A stretch of DNA of 64,000 bases from Kastovskya adunca ATA6-11-RM4 (GTDB lineage Bacteria; Cyanobacteriota; Cyanobacteriia; Cyanobacteriales; Coleofasciculaceae), in NCBI GenBank assembly GCA_019359445.1, contig JAHHHJ010000004.1, forward strand, positions 186,001 through 250,000. The letters are read 5' to 3'. Numbering within the stretch: position 1 is the stretch's first letter; each line of letters begins with the position of its first letter. The notes beneath the pieces were generated by a model that saw nothing but the letters and a program-made list of their open reading frames with translations, was not told the DNA's origin and searched no databases. The translations under genes were made by a program, and so were the position numbers. This document shows, piece after piece, positions 54,297 through 62,838 of this stretch.

Positions 54297-55541
54297 ATGG
54301 CTAATCCAATCCAGTGGGTCAATGCTCTCTCCACCCGTCCGTCATTGGAAGCAGCAGTTGAGGAAGTTGTAGACCGCATCCAGAACAGCTTGAGTGCCGC
54401 TCCGGACTTGGCTGTGGTCTTCATTTCCTCGGCGTTTGCTAGTGAGTATTCCCGATTAATGCCAGTCATGAAGGAGCGGTTGTCCGTACCTGTGCTGATT
54501 GGCTGTGGTGGAGGCGGTATTGTCGGCATGAACCCGGAGGGGGAAGCGCGGGAAATCGAAGGAGAACCGGCGCTCAGTGTGAGTGTGGCGCACTTGCCAG
54601 AAGTAAGCGTTCGCGCTTTTTACCTACCCGCCGACATCCTACCGGACTTAGATAGCTCTCCTGATACTTGGGTGGACTTAGTCGGTGTTGATCCTCAAGA
54701 GCAGCCGCAGTTTATTTTACTTGCCGATCCGTTTTCGTCTCGCATCAACGACCTGCTCCAAGGGCTAGATTTTGCCTATCCGGGTTCAATTAAGGTCGGC
54801 GGACTGGCAAGTACTGGCATGATGGGCACCCAGACTGGCTTATTTTGTAACTATCACCTTTACCGCGAGGGAACCGTCGGAGTTGCTTTGAGTGGCAATA
54901 TTGTGATGGAAACAATTGTGGCGCAAGGTTGCCGTCCGATTGGTCAGACCTACCAAGTGACTCAAGGGGAGCGGAATATTCTCTTAGAATTGGCAGAGCC
55001 GGAAAGCACCGAACTGACAACTTGCACGACTCAAGCCCGCCCGCCGTTAGAAGTTTTGCGAGATTTAATTCAAGACCTAAGCGAAAGCGATCGCGAACTG
55101 GCACAGCACTCACTGTTCATCGGAGTAGCGCGGGATGAATTTAAACAGCAGTTGGGTCACGGAGACTTTCTGATTCGGAATGTGTTGGGGGTAGACCCAC
55201 GACTAGGAGCGATCGCCATTGGCGATCGCGTTCGTCCCGGACAACGGATTCAGTTTCACCTCAGAGACGCCCGAACATCGGGAGAAGACTTAGAATTGCT
55301 CCTTCAAAGCTACCAGCAAGAAGCCACTAATACCTCTAGTGCTGGGGCGTTAATGTTTTCCTGCATGGGGAGAGGCGCAGGGCTTTACGGTGAACCAGAT
55401 TTTGACTCCAACCTCTTTCACCAATACCTAAACAACGTTCAGTTAGGCGGCTTCTTCTGTAATGGGGAAATTGGCCCAGTTGCTGGCAGCACATTCTTGC
55501 ACGGCTACACCTCTGTCTTTGGAATTTGTCATCAACCTTGA
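54297..55541 (+). CDS. FIST N/C-domain sensory protein
   Basis: A 414-residue protein with FIST_N (about 25-230) and FIST_C (about 235-390) domains, which are thought to bind small ligands such as amino acids in signalling proteins. VPVLIGCGGGGIVG is the FIST_N loop; LLADPFSSRINDLL and KVGGLASTG follow; GALMFSCMGRGAGLYGEPD and GFFCNGEIGPVAGSTFLHGY are FIST_C blocks. It lacks an attached kinase, GGDEF or MCP domain. ATG 54297 is chosen over TTG 54285. Its stop is soon followed by the octamer repeat array. Confidence 0.9.
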   Translation: MANPIQWVNALSTRPSLEAAVEEVVDRIQNSLSAAPDLAVVFISSAFASEYSRLMPVMKERLSVPVLIGCGGGGIVGMNPEGEAREIEGEPALSVSVAHLPEVSVRAFYLPADILPDLDSSPDTWVDLVGVDPQEQPQFILLADPFSSRINDLLQGLDFAYPGSIKVGGLASTGMMGTQTGLFCNYHLYREGTVGVALSGNIVMETIVAQGCRPIGQTYQVTQGERNILLELAEPESTELTTCTTQARPPLEVLRDLIQDLSESDRELAQHSLFIGVARDEFKQQLGHGDFLIRNVLGVDPRLGAIAIGDRVRPGQRIQFHLRDARTSGEDLELLLQSYQQEATNTSSAGALMFSCMGRGAGLYGEPDFDSNLFHQYLNNVQLGGFFCNGEIGPVAGSTFLHGYTSVFGICHQP

Positions 55542-55554
55542 TCAAGGATGAACA

Positions 55555-55633
55555 GAGCAGGGGAGCAGGGGAGCAGGGGAGCAGGGGCGCAGGGGCGCAG
55601 GGGCGCAGGGGCGCAGAGGAGCAGAGGAGAGGA
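55555..55633 (+). repeat. GGGGAGCA octamer tandem array
   Basis: Eight-base units: three GGGGAGCA, four GGGGCGCA and one GAGGAGCA (55560-55623), with partial units at both ends. It lies 14 bases downstream of the FIST gene stop and is immediately followed by heptamers. Confidence 0.9.
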
Positions 55634-55650
55634 AGAGAACCAATAACCGA

Positions 55651-55730
55651 ATTCACCCTTCATACTTCATACTTCATACTTCACCCTTCATACTTCATAC
55701 TTCATCCTTTCTCCCCAACTCAGAACTCAG
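55651..55730 (-). repeat. TGAAGNN heptamer array at the 3' end of the phosphoesterase gene
   Basis: Seen on the minus strand as TGAAGTA, TGAAGGG and related units; the plus strand shows CTTCATACTTCATACTTCA. The phosphoesterase stop codon is the TGA of the second unit, and its last codons Lys-Asp-Glu-Val are repeat-derived. Confidence 0.85.
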
Positions 55731-56825
55731 GACTAATGTAGCGTGATTATCAATAAAGGCAGGTGTACCGTCCCTGGTGATGGAGCTAAATGCCTCAAAG
55801 TAGCGGCGAACCTTGGGGGGAAAGTCAGGGAAGTCAAACAGGACATCCCCATTGGCAATGTCTGCCCAGAAGTAGCGTAACTGCGGGGCAAATTGCTTCG
55901 CTTCTTCAAGCGGTAGGCTTAAGGGGGGGTCAGTGAGTAAACGCAGCATAAAGGCATAAGAGCGATCGCCCATCCATTCCCGTGACATTTGGGATAAATC
56001 CTCCCATCCTGGTACTGATTCAACGCGATGAGACTCGATTTGTAAAAATCTTTTCCCCTGCTGATCGGTTCGGAGCTGCAAAGTTCGATAAGGGTGAGGA
56101 TAGCTGACCAAAGACCCGGTCGTGATGTCATAGATGCCATCCTTGTAGGCGACATCCTGCACATGCAAGTGACCTGTAAAAACTAGGTTAACCCCCGCTT
56201 CTTGCAACATCTGCCGCAGTTTTGGCGCATTATCCAACATATAGCGGCGTCCTAGCGGGTGGCGAGATTGTCCGGGTAGATGTTCCACCACGTTGTGATG
56301 TACCATCACCAGCACGAATTTATCTTCGGCTTCTACCAGTACCTGCTGCAACCACTGTAGTTGTACCTCGTCTAGATAGCCTTGTTGTTTGCCATCGCTA
56401 TCAAACTGGTTAGAATTTAGCCCGATTAGCTGTACTCCTGGGAGGATTTCGCAGGTGTAGTAAAGGCGATCGCAGTTAGTATAACCGCAGTGCTGATAGT
56501 AGTAGGGAAAATCCTTCAGTCCAATCGACTGCTCATTCGGCAAGAGACTAGGGACATCATGATTGCCTGGGATAACGTACACCGGAAAAGGCAGCTTCTT
56601 CAAGCGATTAGATAGCCAGGTGTGGTTTTCTGCTTCGCCATGCTGCGTCAAGTCTCCAGGAAGCAGGAGAAAGTCAAGGGGCTGCTGCTCTAGATGCTCA
56701 AAGGCTAGTTCTAAGGCGGGAATGCTAACTTCTACTAGATGGAAGCGGCTGGGATTATCCCAGATTGTGTGGGGTAGCCCGATATGCAGATCGCTGATCG
56801 CTGCAAAGCGAAAATTAAGATTCAT
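55695..56825 (-). CDS. Calcineurin-like metallophosphoesterase
   Basis: A 376-residue phosphoesterase of the Icc/CpdA-like class. The five metal-binding blocks are present: AISDLHIGLPH, LLPGDLTQHGEAEN, VIPGNHDVPSLLP, VMVHHNVVEHLPG, and VFTGHLHVQDVAY. The substrate could be a cyclic nucleotide, a phosphate ester or a nucleic acid; sequence alone cannot tell. About 100 residues after the catalytic domain (Trp/Pro-rich WADIANGDVLFDFPDFPP) are typical of the cyanobacterial subfamily. Its end SSELGRKDEV and stop come from the repeat. Confidence 0.88.
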   Translation of the reverse strand: MNLNFRFAAISDLHIGLPHTIWDNPSRFHLVEVSIPALELAFEHLEQQPLDFLLLPGDLTQHGEAENHTWLSNRLKKLPFPVYVIPGNHDVPSLLPNEQSIGLKDFPYYYQHCGYTNCDRLYYTCEILPGVQLIGLNSNQFDSDGKQQGYLDEVQLQWLQQVLVEAEDKFVLVMVHHNVVEHLPGQSRHPLGRRYMLDNAPKLRQMLQEAGVNLVFTGHLHVQDVAYKDGIYDITTGSLVSYPHPYRTLQLRTDQQGKRFLQIESHRVESVPGWEDLSQMSREWMGDRSYAFMLRLLTDPPLSLPLEEAKQFAPQLRYFWADIANGDVLFDFPDFPPKVRRYFEAFSSITRDGTPAFIDNHATLVLSSELGRKDEV

Positions 56826-57091
56826 GGAATGTCAAAGGAAAAGTTAGATTAAGGAAATTTCTTTAAAATGTTGATTGGCATCGGTGAGGAGATGCCTGTA
56901 GTTTTGGTGTGACAACTCAAGACAAGTCTGCCGTTGAGTATAACTGCAACGAGATTGCACCAACTATCCCCAATTAGCTTAAGTCGAGGAGACAGTCATC
57001 AGTTAAAAGCCTCTAAGAGAAAATCCGCGCCAAGCGCGACTATTTTACAAAACATCAGCGGTTAAAAAGCCCAAAACAAGAGGAACCCAAA

Positions 57092-57748
57092 TTGCCTAGA
57101 GTCCGAGTACGCCAGCACGTTAATCCCTTAAGCAAAAAGTATTCTGAGCCTATTTTCCCTCCCAACTGGGAGAAAGTTTTTGCCCAACCCAATCAGCCTT
57201 TGCATCTTGATATTGGTTGCGCCAGAGGAGAATTTCTGTTGCAGATGGCACAAGCAGAACCAGACTGGAATTTTTTGGGAGTGGAAATTCGAGAACCTTT
57301 AGTAGAACAAGCAAACCAACTGCGAGAGGAACTGGGGATAAATAACCTTTATTACTTGTTTGGCAATATCAATAACTCTATGCCCTCTCTGTGCAATTCT
57401 TTGCCTGCTGGGATATTGCAGCGCGTCACGATTCAATTTCCTGACCCTTGGTTTAAAAAACGCCAAGCCAAACGCCGAGTAGTGCAGCCAGAATTAGTTG
57501 AGGATATAGCAACATATCTAGCTGTTGGGGGTATAGTTTTCCTTCAGTCTGATATTGAAATAGTTGCCCAAGAAATGCGCGATCGCTTCGACGAACAACC
57601 CGCCTTTCAACGACAGGGAGGAGAATCCTGGCTTACTAACAATCCCTTTCCCATCCCCACCGAACGCGAAGGCTCTACTCTCTCCCGCAATGAACCTGTT
57701 TATCGCGCCTTGTTTGTCAAGAGCGATGGAATTAAGGATGAAGTATGA
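57092..57748 (+). CDS. trmB: tRNA (guanine-N7-)-methyltransferase
   Basis: Methylates guanosine 46 at N7 in the tRNA variable loop using SAM. 218 residues. LDIGCARGEFLLQMAQ (motif I, residue 39), FLGVEIREPLVEQANQLRE, and FPDPWFKKRQAKRRVV are TrmB-specific; the last one holds the tRNA-contacting and catalytic Asp. The start is TTG with AGAGGAAC ahead. The last residues Lys-Asp-Glu-Val and stop TGA are encoded by the heptamer repeat. Confidence 0.95.
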   Translation: MPRVRVRQHVNPLSKKYSEPIFPPNWEKVFAQPNQPLHLDIGCARGEFLLQMAQAEPDWNFLGVEIREPLVEQANQLREELGINNLYYLFGNINNSMPSLCNSLPAGILQRVTIQFPDPWFKKRQAKRRVVQPELVEDIATYLAVGGIVFLQSDIEIVAQEMRDRFDEQPAFQRQGGESWLTNNPFPIPTEREGSTLSRNEPVYRALFVKSDGIKDEV

Positions 57749-57778
57749 AGGGTGAAGTATGAAAGGTGAAGTATGAAT
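57734..57778 (+). repeat. TGAAGNN heptamer array at the 3' end of trmB
   Basis: TGAAGTA, TGAAGGG, TGAAGTA, TGAAAGG, TGAAGTA. The trmB stop is the TGA of the second unit. Same orientation as the gene. Confidence 0.85.
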
Positions 57779-57794
57779 AGGGTTGGTTATTTTC

Positions 57795-57940
57795 TCCGCC
57801 GCTCCCCTGCTCTCCTGCTCCCCTGCTCTCCTGCTCCCCTGCTCCCCTGCTCCCCTGCTCCCCTGCTCCCCTGCTCCCCTGCTCTCCTGCTCCCCTGCTC
57901 CGCCGCTCCCCTGCTCCCCTGCTCCGCCGCTCCCCTACTC
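57795..57940 (-). repeat. GCTCCCCT octamer tandem array (17 units)
   Basis: Seventeen consecutive 8-base units (57801-57936) of GCTCCCCT with GCTCTCCT and GCTCCGCC variants. On the minus strand it reads GGGGAGC-, i.e. the complement of the array at 55.6 kb. It fills the short gap between trmB and the PMT stop. Confidence 0.93.
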
Positions 57941-57957
57941 ATGACTCAGTACCTTCT

Positions 57958-59496
57958 TCAAACCCACGACCGAAACCACATCCGAAGTTGATACTGTCCA
58001 GAAGACAAAGGTAATCCCAAATAAATTGGCATCCAGAACCAAAAGGCAAGCAAAACTAGCATCACTACGACAATACCCATGATCCGACGACGGGGATGGC
58101 TGCTTTGTAGCCAGCGGTCAACAATCCAAGCAAGCCCCATCCCTGTAAATATCGACGCCCCCATATAGTGGTACAAAAACGTGCAGCGACTGACCCGTAT
58201 CCAGGGGAGCCAGTTTGCTGTCCAGTTTGCGATCAGATAAAGGGCTACCCAGCTAGAGGGAGTAAAGGGAATTTTCCAACCCGCGCCTGCTAACAATTGC
58301 TGAGATAGCAGCAAAATCAGTAGTAACATTGCCCCTGCTGATAGCCACCAGAGAATCGGGTTGCCAATGGCATGGACATCATAAATTACATCCCCAGTTC
58401 CTACAGGTAGGGGGGGATAAGCGGGAACTGTCTCTGTGGTGCTGCGAGCGGTTTGATAGAAATAGGCAACGGGGCGAATCATCAAGAACCAGCTATACCA
58501 CCGAGAACAGTAAGGATGTACATCCGAACCGTCGCCGATTTTTTCGTGAAATGTGAGAATGTCTTTTTGTGCCTGCCAGAATCCCGGCGTCGGGTTCATG
58601 ATCAGGTGAGGAATCCAAAGCAGGCTATAAGTAATGACAGGAATAAGGGCAAAATTAAATATAAACTGGGGAATTTTGATCTGAGTCAGATTTTCTAAGG
58701 GATTTACTATTAGTCTCGAATTGGGTTTTCTTATTCCTGAGTAGGGTGGCTCTAGACGGGGTTGGGATTCGGTATAGGGGCGTTGCGATCGCATCCACTG
58801 CATCACCCAAGCTACCGCCCAAAGCATGTAAGCTCCCAAAAGGAACCATAAGCCATTCCACTTAATGCACATGGAAGCTCCGAAAAACACTCCCGAAGCA
58901 GCAAGACTAATCCCCCGTTCATGTTTAGGTTGACTGAGGGCAATTAAAAGGAATAATTGACCCAGTAGCCCCAAAATAACGAGGTAGACATTGTTGAGAG
59001 CGTAGCGAGATTCCACCAAAAACAGTCCATCAGCAGCGGCAAAAAGCGCAGCAATAAAGGCATAGCTACGACGGTGATTCAGTTGGTAGGCAATGGCGGC
59101 AACAACCAAGGGAATCAAGGAGCCAGTTAAGGCATTCAGCCAGCGGTAGCTCCAGGTTGTCCGCAAGGAACCGGTTAAGCCGTTGAGGTTCTCAGTCCCG
59201 AAGGGAAGATGAGAACCCAACCAGATACCGATCGCCAGGATGTATTGGCTTAAGGGAGGATGGGCATTGAAAAATTGCGTTCCAGTTAGGTAGTTATTGG
59301 CAAAGATTGCGTAATAAACTTCGTCAAAGACTAAGGTATTGAATCGACTTAATCCCCAGAAGCGTAGGATAACTGAGCCTAGAAAGACACTGGTAATACC
59401 AATGGCAAACCAGGGTAGAGGCAATGGGACGAATTGGGAACTGTGGGCGGGGAATTTTAACTTCATCATCTCAAGCTGGACTGCATTTTTTGCCAT
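57958..59496 (-). CDS. PMT-family dolichyl-phosphate-mannose mannosyltransferase
   Basis: A GT39/PMT-type GT-C membrane enzyme of 512 residues. The first loop has LVFDEVYYAIFANNYLTG, with the Asp-Glu catalytic pair, and FFNAHPPLSQYILAIGIWLG follows. About ten hydrophobic segments; a large loop (VPAYPPLPVGTGDVIYDVHAIG and LTFHEKIGDGSDVHPYCSRW) is typical of PMT_4TMC. In actinobacteria the relatives mannosylate secreted proteins; in cyanobacteria the acceptor is not clear. ATG 59496 starts MAKNAVQLEMM; later ATG codons at residues 10-11 are also possible. Confidence 0.88.
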   Translation of the reverse strand: MAKNAVQLEMMKLKFPAHSSQFVPLPLPWFAIGITSVFLGSVILRFWGLSRFNTLVFDEVYYAIFANNYLTGTQFFNAHPPLSQYILAIGIWLGSHLPFGTENLNGLTGSLRTTWSYRWLNALTGSLIPLVVAAIAYQLNHRRSYAFIAALFAAADGLFLVESRYALNNVYLVILGLLGQLFLLIALSQPKHERGISLAASGVFFGASMCIKWNGLWFLLGAYMLWAVAWVMQWMRSQRPYTESQPRLEPPYSGIRKPNSRLIVNPLENLTQIKIPQFIFNFALIPVITYSLLWIPHLIMNPTPGFWQAQKDILTFHEKIGDGSDVHPYCSRWYSWFLMIRPVAYFYQTARSTTETVPAYPPLPVGTGDVIYDVHAIGNPILWWLSAGAMLLLILLLSQQLLAGAGWKIPFTPSSWVALYLIANWTANWLPWIRVSRCTFLYHYMGASIFTGMGLAWIVDRWLQSSHPRRRIMGIVVVMLVLLAFWFWMPIYLGLPLSSGQYQLRMWFRSWV

Positions 59497-59839
59497 GGCG
59501 GAAATTAATCTTGGCGACTTGATCGTAATTTAGTAGACCCGGCTCTCTGACTGATGATGCCTGATCAGGCTGATTGAATAAGCGACTACCTATTGAGTTT
59601 GCTCATCCAAATTAACTACTTTTTGGCATTGGGGACTGGGGACTGGGTAATAGTTGTAACAAATATAAGATAGTAATTTCATTTATTTTCCCTAATTCCC
59701 CACCGCCGATTGCCAATGCCCCATCCCTATTTTTAATTCCCTCGAACCTGACATCAAAACAAAAAATCTGTGTCTCATGGTTCTAAACATCACGCCGTTA
59801 GACCTTAATCTAAGGGCAGCGTGTTTCCGAAGGGCAGCA
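59497..59839. other. Intergenic region with STRR-like repeat
   Basis: 343 bases between a minus-strand PMT gene and the plus-strand NCS2 fragment. The heptamer repeat ATTGGGGACTGGGGACTGGG at 59628-59647 is the only evident structure. Confidence 0.5.
59628..59648. repeat. Heptanucleotide repeat (CCCCART-type STRR)
   Basis: Three copies of A[CT]TGGGG, complementary to the CCCCART heptanucleotide, a well known short tandem repeat of heterocyst-forming and other filamentous cyanobacteria. Confidence 0.7.
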
Positions 59840-60151
59840 ATGAGCAAGAACCAAGCCAACCAGACGAATCAACCTGAGGCGGATTCTACCCTCGATCCCG
59901 ATAGGCAACAAGGAGCGATCACCCGATCCTTTAAATTTGGATATTATCAGAGAGATCTCCGCACGGAGGTGCTGGCAGGAATTACCACCTTTATGACGAT
60001 GGCATATACTTTGGTCGTCAATCCTGGAATTTTGTCAGAGGCGATTTTTTTGACACAACCCCAGGATTTATTCAATGAATTGGTAATTGCCACGGTGATT
60101 TCCGCTGCAACTGCTACTTTGACTATGGGCTTATTAGCAAATTATCCCTAG
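59840..60151 (+). pseudogene. Truncated NCS2-family (AzgA-like) purine permease
   Basis: 103 residues instead of about 450. SFKFGYYQRDLRTEVLAGIT, then TFMTMAYTLVVNPGILSEAI and ATVISAATATLTMGLLANYP match the N-terminus of AzgA-type xanthine/guanine permeases. The protein stops directly after LLANYP, where the family continues with the conserved PGMGLNAFF segment. The rest of the gene is absent and the next gene begins 40 bases later, so this is a 3'-deleted relic. SD-like AAGGG precedes ATG 59840. Confidence 0.8.
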
Positions 60152-60190
60152 TGATTTTTGTGTAAGTCCTCTTGGTGTAAAATTCCAGGC

Positions 60191-60982
60191 ATGGAACTGA
60201 AAGTTATCAGCTTCAATCTGCGCTATGACAAGCCCGACCCTGGCGATCATGCCTGGACAGTTCGCAAAGCAGCAGTTGCAGAGTCAATCGCCCACTATGC
60301 ACCAGATATCATCGGCACCCAGGAAGGGATGGCACACCAGTTGCTAGATTTGCATCGGTTGCTGCCAAATTACCAGAGTGTGGGAGACGATCGCACAGGT
60401 GTTGGTATGGGTGAACGTTGTGCCATCTTTTACCGCTCTGGACGGTTGAAGTGCCTCAATAGTGGCAACTTCTTCTTAAGCGATACTCCTGAAACTCCTG
60501 GTAGCATTAGCCCTGATTGGGGCAATCGTGTTCCACGGATGACTACCTGGGCTGTCTTTGCTGTTGTCGGGGAGGAAGAAACGATTACAGTTTTTAATAC
60601 CCATCTCGACTACAACAGCGCCAAGGCGCGAGAACTAGGAGCGAAATTGGTATGCGATCGTATAAGTCATCTCCAGCCCTCTGAGTCTTACACTTTTCTT
60701 ACAGGCGACTTCAATGCTGCCCCTGGTAGTGTCCCACGGGAAATGCTGGGACATTCTTTACCCAATGGACTGCACCTCTACGACGCCCTTGCTGATATTG
60801 AACTAGAGGAACAACAGACCTTTCATGACTTCACAGGAAAAGCAGTTGACGCCGTAGATACGATCTACTACGACAGCCGCGTCAGTCTCCGGAGGATTGA
60901 GATAGATCACCGTCAGTGGCTAGGTGTTTTACCTTCAGACCATTTCCCGGTAATGGCAGAGTTTAGAAGTACTGGCAAATAA
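60191..60982 (+). CDS. Endonuclease/exonuclease/phosphatase family protein
   Basis: A 263-residue EEP-superfamily phosphodiesterase. LKVISFNLRYDKPDPGDHAW, IIGTQEGMAHQLLDL (metal-binding Glu), FNTHLDYNSAKARELG, TFLTGDFNAAPGSV and the ending SDHFPVMAEF (catalytic His) are all present. No signal peptide; the closest relatives are secreted or cytoplasmic sugar-phosphate or nucleic-acid hydrolases of unknown substrate. ATG 60191 follows the GG-rich AGGC; the frame from 60158 is longer but starts with TTG and lacks similarity. Confidence 0.88.
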   Translation: MELKVISFNLRYDKPDPGDHAWTVRKAAVAESIAHYAPDIIGTQEGMAHQLLDLHRLLPNYQSVGDDRTGVGMGERCAIFYRSGRLKCLNSGNFFLSDTPETPGSISPDWGNRVPRMTTWAVFAVVGEEETITVFNTHLDYNSAKARELGAKLVCDRISHLQPSESYTFLTGDFNAAPGSVPREMLGHSLPNGLHLYDALADIELEEQQTFHDFTGKAVDAVDTIYYDSRVSLRRIEIDHRQWLGVLPSDHFPVMAEFRSTGK

Positions 60983-61170
60983 AAAGGCGTTAATGCCCCC
61001 CGACGCGACGCTTGAAGTGTTCAGAACAGAGGTTTTGAGTTATAAAAAGTTAACTCCAGTCAGCTAGTTGAAGAGTAACGTCCCTGAAAAATCTTCCCCA
61101 TCTAATCCCCAACCGCCAATGTCTAACTTTTCTCCTCAGTAGCATTGGTCTTTTTCTCAGTGTCTGGATT

Positions 61171-62310
61171 GTGATTCCTGCGCCGACGATGCGGCTACTG
61201 CCACTGGGGGTAGGTGCGCCAGAGATTAGTCCGTATCTGGCGATCGCTAATGCGGTCATTCTTGTCGCATCCATTGCTAACCCACGGCGGCGGGGAAAAA
61301 GAGGAAGACACCATCGCCTGCAATCCCTCGCCATCATTGCCAGTTTGGCTGGACTTTTGCTTAGTGCTATGCCGTTGGTGCAAGTACCTGCCACTGAGCA
61401 GCAGTTTGCCGAGGTGATGCAGAAGCAATTAGGAGCAGACTACCTGGCGCAGGTTCCCGATCGAGTGAAGCGCCAGATGCGATCGCGTCCCTTTGTTCTG
61501 GCGGATGTATTTCGTCCGATAGCACTGGGGGAGAGTCGCTACACGGCTTATGTTCCCTTCGCTACAGCGGATGGGGTAGTACTAAAGATGAATGTCTACC
61601 GTCCGCCGCAGATCGGAAAATATCCGGCAATTGTATCCATCTACGGAGGAGCATGGCAAAGGGGCAGTCCCTTGGAAAATGCAAAATTCAACCGCTACAT
61701 GGCAGCGCAGGGCTATACCGTCTTGGCGATTGATTATCGCCATGCACCGGATTACCACTTCCCTGCTCAAATCAACGATGTTCGAGCGGCATTAAGCTTT
61801 ATTCGCCAGCACGCGGCTGAGTATGAGGTCAATCTAGAGCGCGTTGCCGTAATAGGGCGTTCGGCTGGCTCTCAGTTAGCGATGCTAGCCGCCTACTCAC
61901 CGGAGATAGCCTTTCCGATTCGCGCCGTTGTTAGCTACTATGGGCCAATTGACTTAACCGCCGGTTATCGCAATCCCCCAATTCCTGACCCCATTAATTC
62001 CCGCGCTGTCTTAAAGGCGTTTTTGGGGGGGACGCCTAGCCAGTTACCGGAACTCTACCGCAACGCCTCACCTATTACCTATGTCAAGCCAGATCTGCCG
62101 CCGACACTGTTAATTTATGGCGATCGCGATTATATTGTCCAAGCTAAATATGGTCAGAAGATGGCAGAACGATTGCAGGAAGCAGGCAATACGGTTGTTT
62201 TCTTAAAAATTCCTTGGGCAAATCACGCTTTTGATGCCGTTTTTAATGGTCTTAGCAATCAAATCGCCCTTTATTACACAGAACGCTTTTTAGCTTGGGC
62301 GTTGCGTTGA
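61171..62310 (+). CDS. Alpha/beta hydrolase (BD-FAE/HSL-type esterase) with N-terminal membrane segments
   Basis: A 379-residue esterase. Hydrolase domain from about residue 120: VSIYGGAWQRGSP (oxyanion loop), VAVIGRSAGSQLAMLAA (nucleophile Ser), LLIYGDRDYIVQ (Asp) and WANHAFDAVF (His). Residues 20-70 hold two hydrophobic segments. The GTG start at 61171 may not be real: the frame is open upstream from 61072 without ATG, and codes for another hydrophobic segment (LTFLLSSIGLFLSVWIVIPA) typical of the family. The true start may have been lost or be an unusual codon. Confidence 0.8.
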   Translation: MIPAPTMRLLPLGVGAPEISPYLAIANAVILVASIANPRRRGKRGRHHRLQSLAIIASLAGLLLSAMPLVQVPATEQQFAEVMQKQLGADYLAQVPDRVKRQMRSRPFVLADVFRPIALGESRYTAYVPFATADGVVLKMNVYRPPQIGKYPAIVSIYGGAWQRGSPLENAKFNRYMAAQGYTVLAIDYRHAPDYHFPAQINDVRAALSFIRQHAAEYEVNLERVAVIGRSAGSQLAMLAAYSPEIAFPIRAVVSYYGPIDLTAGYRNPPIPDPINSRAVLKAFLGGTPSQLPELYRNASPITYVKPDLPPTLLIYGDRDYIVQAKYGQKMAERLQEAGNTVVFLKIPWANHAFDAVFNGLSNQIALYYTERFLAWALR

Positions 62311-62370
62311 GCAATTCCTTTCGTACTGTGGCAAAAACATTCCCGCCTCGCTTTGGCTAATCTCTGGATT

Positions 62371-62736
62371 TTATGAGTGATCTTGGGAATCCACCTCCAT
62401 AATCTTCGATTTTGAGGTGGAGGATGTCAATTGTTTGAGCCGATGCTGAATAGCCAATTCTTCGCTGCTACAAATAGTTTCTAAAGTCACAATGCGTTCG
62501 CTTAACTGCTTAACGTTGTTCTTCAAATCAGAATTATTTTCAACCCACCGCTGAGAAGATCGCCAAACAACAGCCGTACTCATATTTGCTCCCAAAACCA
62601 CTGCTAAGGGCAGAATTACACCACCTTTCATGATTGATACAAGGGGGATACAAATCGCCAGCATTCCTGTGGCAAAGCTCCAAATAATTGCAGTAATAGC
62701 AATCTTCGCCCCGGTGTTTTCAGCCTGATACACCAT
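62371..62736 (-). CDS. Small membrane protein with coiled coil
   Basis: A 121-residue protein that I cannot place in a family. Two hydrophobic segments (IAITAIIWSFATGMLAICIP and ILPLAVVLGANMSTAVVW) with a loop between, then a coiled-coil-like helix (LSERIVTLETICSSEELAIQ) and a Ser/Lys tail. ATG 62736 has GAGGAG four bases upstream and fits better than 62799. A plausible structural role at the membrane cannot be tested here. Confidence 0.65.
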   Translation of the reverse strand: MVYQAENTGAKIAITAIIWSFATGMLAICIPLVSIMKGGVILPLAVVLGANMSTAVVWRSSQRWVENNSDLKNNVKQLSERIVTLETICSSEELAIQHRLKQLTSSTSKSKIMEVDSQDHS

Positions 62737-62838
62737 CAGTCTCCTCAAACTAATAAAGCTTATGATCGACAATGTGTCATGGATTAGCGGCGATCGCATT
62801 TGCCCTGACTCTGGTAATTTTCTTTCCGGCTGCCCTTT

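Noticed and set aside
57773-57991. Plus-strand frame encoding repeated LLPCSPAP
   Set aside because: It is only the translation of the 8-base octamer array (24 bases give eight residues). No start signal or family.
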